Source: Sphingobacterium sp. UBA2700 (GTDB lineage Bacteria > Bacteroidota > Bacteroidia > Sphingobacteriales > Sphingobacteriaceae). Taken from it: a DNA stretch of 10,977 nucleotides. The translations under genes were made by a program, and so were the position numbers. Location: assembly GCA_002354335.1 (NCBI GenBank), contig DELI01000024.1:92642-103618 (forward strand), given 5' to 3'. Below, piece after piece: positions 1 through 4,155 of this stretch. Position 1 is the first letter of the stretch. Every line of letters starts with the position of its first letter. The notes under the pieces were generated by a model. The model saw only the letters and a program-made list of their open reading frames with translations. It ran no database searches and had not been told where the DNA came from.

Positions 1-96
1 ATAGGTCTAAAATCTAATGTTTTATATCTAATCTCTAACCTATAAAGATTGGCAGTATAGGTCTAAAGTCTTAAATCTATTGTCTAATATCTACTA
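1..96. repeat. TCTAA-type short repeat array (copies 1 and 2)
   Basis: Two arrays of roughly 7-bp units of the form TCTAATn or TCTAAAn lie at 5-38 and 57-96. The 11-mer ATAGGTCTAAA starts both (1-11 and 57-67, 56 bp apart). The 5-38 copy matches the array at 2076-2109 with only 3 differences in 34 positions, and a reverse-strand relative sits at 1576-1609. This is therefore a dispersed intergenic family, not simple AT-rich noise. The minus-strand reading frame at 94-319 ends inside the second array. The function is unknown. Confidence 0.75.
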
Positions 97-319
97 AACA
101 ATAGTATAATACAATACTTCAGCGATAACACATCCGATTGCTATTCCTGCGGTTATAGAGACCGCTACTTTAACCCAAATGGGAAGTCTTTCAATTGTTG
201 CCCTCAATTTGTTTTTCTTTAGAATAATCTGCGCCACAAATATCACAAGGCAAATTTTCAATGGCAAGCTTGTCCTCTTGTAAAACTGCGTTTGTAAAGT
301 TTCGACTACATATCTGCAA
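94..319 (-). pseudogene. Possible broken small gene: Cys-rich segment plus one membrane helix
   Basis: Two overlapping minus-strand frames together read like one small protein. The first, open from about 319 to a TGA at 191-193, encodes a 42-residue stretch with ICSRNF near its start and the motif LPCDICGADYSKEKQ, a plausible metal-binding Cys cluster. The second, shifted by one base, reads through to a TAG at 94-96 and encodes KLRATIERLPIWVKVAVSIT followed by AGIAIGCVIAEVLYY, a convincing membrane helix. Removing one A from the five-A run at 212-216 joins the frames as ...CGADYSKEKNKLRATIERLP... The first frame has no ATG, only TTG at 317-319, so the start may be lost as well. It could be a decayed gene, a sequencing indel or chance. 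I do not recognise a family. Confidence 0.35.
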
Positions 320-377
320 AGGAATTGGAGTTAATTAAAATATTCACAAATAATTAGCATAATCGGAATCTATTTTC

Positions 378-385
378 TATTTTTG
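378..385 (+). promoter_or_regulatory. Probable rpsF operon promoter, -7 element TATTTTTG
   Basis: TATTTTTG fits the Bacteroidota sigma-A -7 consensus TAnnTTTG. It lies 49 bp before the rpsF ATG, which predicts a start of transcription near 391. The -33 element is weak; TTAG at 354-357 is the best candidate at suitable spacing. No other promoter-like site is visible closer to rpsF. Confidence 0.6.
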
Positions 386-389
386 CATC

Positions 390-407
390 TCCGTAAAATA
401 ACTCGGA
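390..407 (+). promoter_or_regulatory. Candidate small leader hairpin upstream of rpsF
   Basis: TCCG at 390-393 can pair with CGGA at 404-407 across a 10-nt loop at the very 5' end of the predicted rpsF mRNA. A second TCGGAAT copy sits at 363-369, so TCGGAAT occurs twice, 40 bp apart. In many bacteria a CCG-containing leader structure binds the bS6-bS18 complex for feedback control. The CCG here is suggestive only, the stem is four base pairs long, and this may be chance. Confidence 0.22.
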
Positions 408-434
408 ATATTAATAAACAAAATTATTCAAACA

Positions 435-803
435 ATGCAACAGTACGAATCTGTAATCATTCTTACCCCGTTGCTTTCAGAAGATGCTGCGAAAGAAGTA
501 ATCACTAAATTCAAAAGTATCTTAACAGAAGGCGGAGCCGAAATTATCGCTGAAGATAATTGGGGTTTGAAAAAATTAGCGTATCCAATCCAGAAAAAAA
601 CTACTGGATTTTATCACTTAACTGAATTCAAGGCTCCAGGTGAATTAATTAAAAAATTAGAGGTTGAATACAAACGTGATGAGCGCGTGATGCGTTTCTT
701 AACAATCTCTCTTGACAAGCATGCTCTTGCTTACAACGAGAAAAAACGTAGCGGTGCATTCAACAAGAAAACTGAACCTAAAGCTGAGGAGGTAGCAAAC
801 TAA
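435..803 (+). CDS. rpsF: 30S ribosomal protein bS6
   Basis: The 122-residue protein matches bS6 throughout. It has the N-terminal beta strand [17 protein letters not shown], the central [17 protein letters not shown] segment and the [17 protein letters not shown] strand, followed by a charged Lys/Glu-rich tail. bS6 binds bS18 on the platform of the small subunit and contacts the central domain of 16S rRNA. It is first in an rpsF-rpsR-rplI operon. Its stop codon overlaps the rpsR start in TAATG, which suggests coupled translation. The start has no Shine-Dalgarno sequence, only an A-rich leader, as is normal for this phylum. In Bacteroidota, bS6 also helps form the pocket that hides the 16S anti-SD tail (established knowledge). 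Confidence 0.98.
   Translation: MQQYESVIILTPLLSEDAAKEVITKFKSILTEGGAEIIAEDNWGLKKLAYPIQKKTTGFYHLTEFKAPGELIKKLEVEYKRDERVMRFLTISLDKHALAYNEKKRSGAFNKKTEPKAEEVAN
787..793 (+). promoter_or_regulatory. Strong Shine-Dalgarno AGGAGGT before rpsR, inside the rpsF 3' end
   Basis: AGGAGGT is complementary to seven consecutive bases of the usual 16S tail (ACCUCCU) and ends 9 nt before the rpsR ATG at 803. It lies within the rpsF codons for the Glu-Glu-Val near the C-terminus, so part of the match could come from coding constraint (GAG GAG GTA). It is notable because most starts in this window have no such site. Confidence 0.55.
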
Positions 804-1066
804 TGGCAAACGAGAATATCCAATACGTAACTGCCCCTAAAGTAGAGGACAACCGTAAGAAATACTGTCGTTTCAAAAAGAACGGTATTAAGTATATCGA
901 CTACAAAGACGCGAACTTCTTATTGAAGTTTGTAAATGATCAAGGTAAGATTTTACCTCGTCGTTTAACAGGTACATCATTGAAATTTCAACGTAAAGTA
1001 GCTCAGGCGGTGAAACGTGCGCGTATCATCGGATTATTACCTTACGTAACTGATTCATTAAAATAA
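803..1066 (+). CDS. rpsR: 30S ribosomal protein bS18
   Basis: The 87-residue protein is a standard bS18. It has a short variable N-terminus, the [18 protein letters not shown] block with the single cysteine, then the conserved basic [20 protein letters not shown] segment and a [11 protein letters not shown] end. bS18 forms a heterodimer with bS6 on the 30S platform and, in Bacteroidota, is one of the proteins that sequesters the anti-SD of 16S rRNA. The ATG overlaps the rpsF stop by one base. A strong SD-like AGGAGGT sits upstream within rpsF. Both the overlap and the SD could drive translation, so this gene's start may be specially controlled. Confidence 0.98.
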   Translation: MANENIQYVTAPKVEDNRKKYCRFKKNGIKYIDYKDANFLLKFVNDQGKILPRRLTGTSLKFQRKVAQAVKRARIIGLLPYVTDSLK

Positions 1067-1071
1067 GGAGG
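1065..1071 (+). promoter_or_regulatory. Strong Shine-Dalgarno AAGGAGG before rplI
   Basis: AAGGAGG ends 8 nt before the rplI ATG at 1080, which is ideal spacing, and can pair over seven consecutive bases with the conserved CCUCCUU of 16S rRNA. Its first two bases are the AA of the rpsR TAA stop. Unlike the site before rpsR, most of it lies outside coding sequence, so it is not a by-product of codon choice. Confidence 0.8.
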
Positions 1072-1079
1072 ATACGATA

Positions 1080-1523
1080 ATGGAAGTTATATTAAAACAA
1101 GATGTTAAACACCTTGGAGAGAAAGACGATATCGTAGTAGTAAAACCAGGTTATGGTCGTAACTACTTAATTCCTCAAGGATTTGCAGCAATGGCTACGG
1201 CTTCTGCAAAAAAAGTATTAGCTGAGAACATCAAACAAGCTCAGTTCAAACAAGAGAAAATCAAGAAAGATGCTACTGAGTTAGCTGGTAAATTAGAGTC
1301 GGTAAAATTATCTATCGGTGCTAAAGCTGGTGAGTCTGGCAAAATCTTCGGTAAAGTAAATAGCATTCAAATCGCTGACGCTTTAAAAGCACAAGGATTT
1401 GATGTAGATCGCCGTCGTATTACTTTCGAAACTGAGCCTAAAAACTTAGGTGAGTACATTGCAAACTTAAACTTACACAAAGAAGTTAAAGTTCAAGTAC
1501 CTTTCGAAGTAGTTGCTGAGTAA
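1080..1523 (+). CDS. rplI: 50S ribosomal protein bL9
   Basis: The 147-residue protein has the bL9 layout. The N-terminal rRNA-binding domain (about 1-50) carries MEVILKQDVKHLGEKDDIVV and the signature KPGYGRNYLIPQGFA. A long charged connecting helix (about 45-75) follows, then the C-terminal domain with GKIFGKVNSIQIADAL and the DRRRITF strand. bL9 binds 23S rRNA near the L1 stalk and helps maintain reading frame. It is last in the rpsF operon, 13 bp after rpsR, and is followed by a strong intrinsic terminator. It is one of only two genes here preceded by a long SD match. Confidence 0.98.
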   Translation: MEVILKQDVKHLGEKDDIVVVKPGYGRNYLIPQGFAAMATASAKKVLAENIKQAQFKQEKIKKDATELAGKLESVKLSIGAKAGESGKIFGKVNSIQIADALKAQGFDVDRRRITFETEPKNLGEYIANLNLHKEVKVQVPFEVVAE

Positions 1524-1542
1524 TCTTTACTTCAAAAAACAG

Positions 1543-1577
1543 AAAAGGCCGTTTCGAAAGAAATGGCCTTTTTTTTT
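1543..1577 (+). terminator. Intrinsic terminator of the rpsF-rpsR-rplI operon
   Basis: AAAAGGCCGTTTC (1543-1555) pairs with GAAATGGCCTTTT (1560-1572), one pair being G-U. The arms enclose a GAAA tetraloop, and a run of nine T follows at 1569-1577. It starts 20 bp after the rplI stop. Confidence 0.93.
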
Positions 1578-1609
1578 AGATTTTAGATGGGAGATATTAG
1601 ATTATAGAC
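1576..1609 (-). repeat. TCTAA-type array, reverse orientation
   Basis: Read on the minus strand this is GTCTATAATCTAATATCTCC followed by CATCTAAAATCTAA, the same heptamer-like unit as at 1-96 and 2076-2109. It begins exactly at the end of the rplI terminator T-run. Confidence 0.7.
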
Positions 1610-1633
1610 TTTTCCCGGTATGATTCTTTGTGA

Positions 1634-1724
1634 TGGATCAGGAAAGAAAGGGTTAAAGGATATTCAGGATCGGCTTGAAATTAAATGTGTCGTCTGAACC
1701 AGGAAAGAAAGGGACGTTTGTCTT
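1634..1724 (+). repeat. Degenerate AGGAAAGAAAGG repeat units
   Basis: GGATCAGGAAAGAAAGGG (1635-1652) and GAACCAGGAAAGAAAGGG (1696-1713) are diverged copies of the unit head that recurs at 1725, 1796 and 1867. The first copy continues with TTAAAGGATATTCAGGATC, a decayed version of the GGATTAACAGGATC core. Spacing between heads is irregular here (about 61 and 29 bp), so this looks like the worn edge of the tandem array. Confidence 0.6.
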
Positions 1725-1885
1725 GAATCAGGAAAGGAAGGATACAAGGATTAACAGGATCAAGTACGCTTACCATTTTTCTATGAAGTTTATCTGAACC
1801 AAGAAAGGAAGGATACAAGGATTAACAGGATCAAACACGCTTACCGTTTTTCTATGAAGTTTATCTGAACCAAGAAAGGAAGGAT
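1725..1885 (+). repeat. 71-bp tandem repeat, two full copies and a partial third
   Basis: Units start at 1725, 1796 and 1867, an exact 71-bp period. Each begins GAAYCARGAAAGGAAGGATAC, continues AAGGATTAACAGGATCAA and ends with ACGCTTACC, TTTTTCTATGAAGTTTATCT. Copies 1 and 2 differ at only a handful of positions. Copy 3 keeps the head (GAACCAAGAAAGGAAGGAT) and then diverges. The core resembles the GGATTAACAGGAT repeats common between genes in Bacteroidota (from memory, not searched). There is no convincing reading frame. Confidence 0.85.
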
Positions 1886-1937
1886 GAAAAGATTAGCAAG
1901 ATCCTGACAATCCTAAAATCCTTCCTTTCCTTGTTCA
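1866..1937. repeat. 72-bp imperfect palindrome
   Basis: TGAACCAAGAAAGGAAGGAT (1866-1885) is matched in inverse by ATCCTTCCTTTCCTTGTTCA (1918-1937), 18 of 20 positions. Inside it, GAT...GATT..CA.GATC (1883-1903) and its inverse (1900-1920) also pair, so the symmetry runs to the centre at GATC. The left arm is the head of the third 71-bp tandem unit, so the array ends where the sequence turns back on itself. As RNA it would form a long cruciform-type hairpin. Confidence 0.8.
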
Positions 1938-1980
1938 AGACAAATTTCCCCTTACTGTTCAAGACAAATTCTCCTTACGG
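1933..1980 (+). repeat. 24-bp direct repeat, two copies
   Basis: GTTCAAGACAAATTTCCCCT-type copies occupy 1933-1956 and 1957-1980, each ending in CTTAC. The TTCAAGACAAA core is also the inverse complement of TTTGTCTTGAA at 1717-1727, left of the tandem array. The inverted symmetry of the region therefore extends beyond the 72-bp palindrome. Confidence 0.7.
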
Positions 1981-2052
1981 TCGAATCCAAAAGGTTCCAA
2001 ACAACTTCCCTCTCTTCTTCATTCCGAATGCCCTAACGGAATTCCTGACAGA
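1981..2052. other. Gene-free remainder of the 1524-2105 spacer
   Basis: No gene is supported here. The stretch is C/T-rich on the plus strand (TTCCCTCTCTTCTTC, 2006-2020), as if it were an inverted, decayed relative of the AGGAAAGAAAGG units. It holds a short inverted repeat, ATTCCG (2021-2026) against CGGAAT (2037-2042). Together with the repeats and terminators listed separately this accounts for the whole 582-bp spacer. Confidence 0.5.
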
Positions 2053-2079
2053 CAAAAAAAAGACGCCATACCGGCGTCT
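2053..2079 (-). terminator. Intrinsic terminator of bshB1
   Basis: On the minus strand, AGACGCC and GGCGTCT form a perfect 7-bp stem (2073-2079 with 2061-2067) around a 5-nt loop. A run of eight T follows (plus-strand A at 2054-2061). It lies about 27 bp past the bshB1 stop, with a TCTAA array filling the gap. Confidence 0.88.
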
Positions 2080-2109
2080 AAAATCTAATGACTTATATCT
2101 AATGTCTAA
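2076..2109 (+). repeat. TCTAA-type array (copy overlapping the bshB1 stop)
   Basis: GTCTAAAATCTAATG followed by ACTTATATCTAATGTCTAA is 31/34 identical to 5-38. Its left end is part of the bshB1 terminator stem and its right end supplies the bshB1 stop codon (TAG on the minus strand, 2106-2108). Confidence 0.75.
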
Positions 2110-2825
2110 ATAAGATTAAACAAATCCTTCACTCCCAGCAGCCTTCTTGCTGTAAACCCTTCAGCATATTTCACTTGAATGGATCTACCTAACTCTTGTG
2201 CTCTCGCACGCGTAGAAGACATGAAATCAGGATTAGAGATATAAGTTTGCGGTTCAGAATCGTCACTTCCAGCGTTAAATTGCGTGGTATAGGCTAATAT
2301 TGAACGTTCTTTAATATCCCAGTAATCGGTAATATCGATTAAGATATCGGGAGTGATATATTTATCTTGGATCAACTGTAACTGTAGTCGTGGGCGAAAT
2401 GCCTCCTGTACTCCCCCATCCATTATGGTCTCGATGCGACGTAGGCCTGCAAGAAAAATGGAGTCATTCACCAATTTACTGGCCCTACCATGATCAGGAT
2501 GGCGATCATCCAACGCATTGGTAATCACGATATCCGGTTGATATTTACGAATCGCCTTGATAACCTCCAACTGATTGGATTCGTCATTTTGAAAGAAACC
2601 GTCGCGTAGTTTGAGATTCTCGCGAACAGCCACTCCTAATATTTTTGCAGCTTCTGCCGCTTCGGCAGCTCTGGTTACTGCAGTGCCACGCGTTCCTAAC
2701 TCACCCTGGGTGAGGTCAATAATTCCTACGGACTTACCTTCCGCTACATATTTGGCGATTACACCACCAGCACCCAATTCAGCATCATCAGGGTGCACCG
2801 TCATCACTAGTAAATCTAATTTCAT
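2106..2825 (-). CDS. bshB1: Bacillithiol biosynthesis deacetylase BshB1
   Basis: A zinc-dependent PIG-L/LmbE-family deacetylase that removes acetyl from GlcNAc-malate to give GlcN-malate, the second step of bacillithiol synthesis. From the ATG at 2825 the protein has 239 residues, normal for the family. Zinc ligands are visible in HPDDAE (His11, Asp14) and DRHPDH (His112). LTQGELGTRGT (38-48) and the REN-KLRDGFF segment (69-78) mark the BshB1 branch over generic LmbE proteins. A longer frame starting at TTG 2843 is possible but unlikely, because that codon lies in the probable -7 element. The stop codon falls in a TCTAA repeat. Upstream, 36 bp away, is a thiol peroxidase gene, which fits thiol redox work. 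Confidence 0.93.
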   Translation of the reverse strand: MKLDLLVMTVHPDDAELGAGGVIAKYVAEGKSVGIIDLTQGELGTRGTAVTRAAEAAEAAKILGVAVRENLKLRDGFFQNDESNQLEVIKAIRKYQPDIVITNALDDRHPDHGRASKLVNDSIFLAGLRRIETIMDGGVQEAFRPRLQLQLIQDKYITPDILIDITDYWDIKERSILAYTTQFNAGSDDSEPQTYISNPDFMSSTRARAQELGRSIQVKYAEGFTARRLLGVKDLFNLI

Positions 2826-2834
2826 GAATTTCAA

Positions 2835-2852
2835 TTTGTACAAAAGTACAAA
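2835..2852 (-). promoter_or_regulatory. bshB1 promoter -7 element within an inverted repeat
   Basis: On the minus strand TACTTTTG (2848-2841) fits the TAnnTTTG -7 consensus and predicts a transcript starting about 10 nt before the ATG at 2825. It lies inside the perfect inverted repeat TTTGTAC-AAAA-GTACAAA (2835-2852). A -33 element is not obvious. The repeat might be an operator or a by-product of a TTTG-rich promoter. Confidence 0.5.
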
Positions 2853-2861
2853 ATAATAAGT

Positions 2862-3362
2862 CTATGCGGGATTTGTGAGCAGTTCTTCTATCTTACTGTG
2901 GACCTTTTTTGACATAGGACTGGTAATTGAATAAAAATGATCAACAACCTCTCCCTGGCGATTTACAAGGTATTTATGAAAATTCCAGAACGGCGCAGTG
3001 CCTACTTTTCCGTTTGCAGATTCGTCAGATAAGTATTTGTATAGCGGGTCGGTAAATTCGCCCACAACATGGATTCGTTTGAACACAGGAAAAGATACTT
3101 GCTGATTAATCCGACAAAAAGTTTCTAAAGTTCTGCCTGTCAACGGCTCCTGATTTCTAAAATCGTTGGATGGAAATGCAAGTATCTCAAAGCCTAGATC
3201 ACGATATTTTTTATATAGATTTTCCAATGATTTAAACTGCTTGGTGAAGAAGCATTTACTTGCAGTATTCACAATCAGTAACACTTTGCCTTCAAAGTCC
3301 TTCAATGATTTCTTCTGTCCATTAAATTCCAGTGCATTAAAATCATAAACTGTAGCTTTCAT
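2862..3362 (-). CDS. Glutathione-peroxidase-family thiol peroxidase
   Basis: The 166-residue protein has a thioredoxin-like fold of the GPx family and no signal peptide, so it should be cytoplasmic and reduce peroxides with a thiol donor. The catalytic set is visible: Cys37 in VNTASKC, Gln71 in NQEP, and Trp126-Asn127 in FWNF. Cys83 in LETFCRINQQVSFPVF sits where the resolving cysteine of thioredoxin-dependent members lies, so thioredoxin is the likely reductant. It has oddities: the usual C-G-x-T after the peroxidatic Cys reads CFFT, and the common FPCNQF reads FPSNDF. It follows the DUF4294 gene by 11 bp, probably as an operon, and precedes bshB1. Bacillithiol as reductant is only an inference from context. 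Confidence 0.9.
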   Translation of the reverse strand: MKATVYDFNALEFNGQKKSLKDFEGKVLLIVNTASKCFFTKQFKSLENLYKKYRDLGFEILAFPSNDFRNQEPLTGRTLETFCRINQQVSFPVFKRIHVVGEFTDPLYKYLSDESANGKVGTAPFWNFHKYLVNRQGEVVDHFYSITSPMSKKVHSKIEELLTNPA

Positions 3363-3373
3363 AATTATCGGTT

Positions 3374-4015
3374 TTAAGGGTTAGGAATTGGGCGAACGCG
3401 TTCGTATTCACGAATAATGTTCTCTATCTCGAAATCCTCTTGAGGATCATAGGTGCTCTTTAAATTATGTCCGAACAGCTTGGCAACCCCCTGGTATACA
3501 AAGGCTGACACGCCGCCTTTCATGTCTCGTACTAAATCGTAGCTGGTATTTCCGGTTTGTCGCTCAATCAGCTTGATCAGAATCTTACCCTGCGAAATTG
3601 AAAGATTTTTAACCTCGGAGGTAATCTTTTCTTTAATCTCTCGCTCACATTCTTTGATCAGTCGCTTTTCTTCCCGGCGGGAACTTGCCGTCGCCAAGTC
3701 GCGGTCCAGTTGATCATAGCGCTTTTGGGCATAAATTGCATAGGGCAATACACGAATAACATTTCTTTTAAGTCTCAAGTAGCGTTGTCTCTCCTCTTCG
3801 CTTTTCCAATGTCGTACTGCTGTAACAACCACCTCCTCGATTGGAAACCAAGGAACAACCTCACCATTATCTAAAGTCGTAGTGGCATAATGTTCAACCA
3901 CCTCTGCTTTTCCTTCACCATACTGCGGCTTCGTCAATGTCTGTGCATGACTTAATGTTGCTGCAGAAATGAAGAAAATCCCCATCAAAACCCACTTAAT
4001 AACACAGCTACGCAT
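3374..4015 (-). CDS. DUF4294 family secreted protein
   Basis: The 213-residue protein starts with a clear signal peptide: basic MRSCVIK, a hydrophobic core VLMGIFFISAATL, and a likely cut after SHA at residue 24 before QTLTKPQ. There is no lipobox. The mature part matches the Bacteroidota-only DUF4294 family, with WFPIEEVVVTAVRHWKSEEER, a YLRLKRNVIRVLPYAIYA segment, a charged helical middle (about 95-140) and a conserved SISQGKILIKLIERQTGNTSYDLV region. The function of the family is unknown to me; export suggests a periplasmic location. It is first in the minus-strand group, divergent from rel. GGAGG upstream is 15 nt from the ATG, too far for a normal ribosome site. Confidence 0.85.
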   Translation of the reverse strand: MRSCVIKWVLMGIFFISAATLSHAQTLTKPQYGEGKAEVVEHYATTTLDNGEVVPWFPIEEVVVTAVRHWKSEEERQRYLRLKRNVIRVLPYAIYAQKRYDQLDRDLATASSRREEKRLIKECEREIKEKITSEVKNLSISQGKILIKLIERQTGNTSYDLVRDMKGGVSAFVYQGVAKLFGHNLKSTYDPQEDFEIENIIREYERVRPIPNP

Positions 4016-4068
4016 CTTTAATTAATTATTTCCTCCAGCTTAATATTAACTTTTTTTCGTATATTTAT

Positions 4069-4098
4069 ACAATACAAAAAACATTCTTTCTGTATTGT
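4069..4098. promoter_or_regulatory. Inverted repeat in the DUF4294/rel divergent spacer
   Basis: ACAATACA (4069-4076) and TGTATTGT (4091-4098) are perfect inverse copies separated by 14 bp, centred in the 140-bp divergent spacer. A separate perfect palindrome CTAAATTTAG lies at 4106-4115. Either could be an operator, or the 8-bp repeat a weak hairpin. No clean TAnnTTTG was found for either gene; the nearest, TATTGTTTG at 4093-4101, has one extra base. Confidence 0.35.
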
Positions 4099-4155
4099 TT
4101 GCCCACTAAATTTAGCAAATAATATTTAATTATCATAGTCATTTACAGGAGATTT

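Noticed and set aside
1725..1885. CRISPR array
   Set aside because: The 71-bp period is near-identical along its whole length, with no short repeat plus unique spacer structure, and there are no cas genes.
1931..2113. 60-codon plus-strand reading frame in the repeat island
   Set aside because: It is built from the 24-bp direct repeats, the minus-strand terminator and the TCTAA array, has repetitive low-complexity sequence and does not resemble a protein.
2826..2843. TTG start for bshB1 at 2843
   Set aside because: The TTG lies inside the probable -7 element and would precede the transcription start; the ATG at 2825 gives the standard MKLDLLV family N-terminus.
2611..2856. Plus-strand frame opposite bshB1, and similar frames opposite GPx, rel, purA and asnA
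   Set aside because: All are antisense shadows of well-supported genes, with no family resemblance and no ribosome or promoter signals.
4032..4036. GGAGG (minus strand) as a Shine-Dalgarno for the DUF4294 gene
   Set aside because: It is about 15 nt or more from the ATG at 4015, outside the working range, and no closer start codon in frame exists.
4147..4151. AGGAG before rel as a third strong SD
   Set aside because: Only five bases match and the gap to the ATG is 4 nt, so it is weaker and more likely chance than the rpsR and rplI sites.
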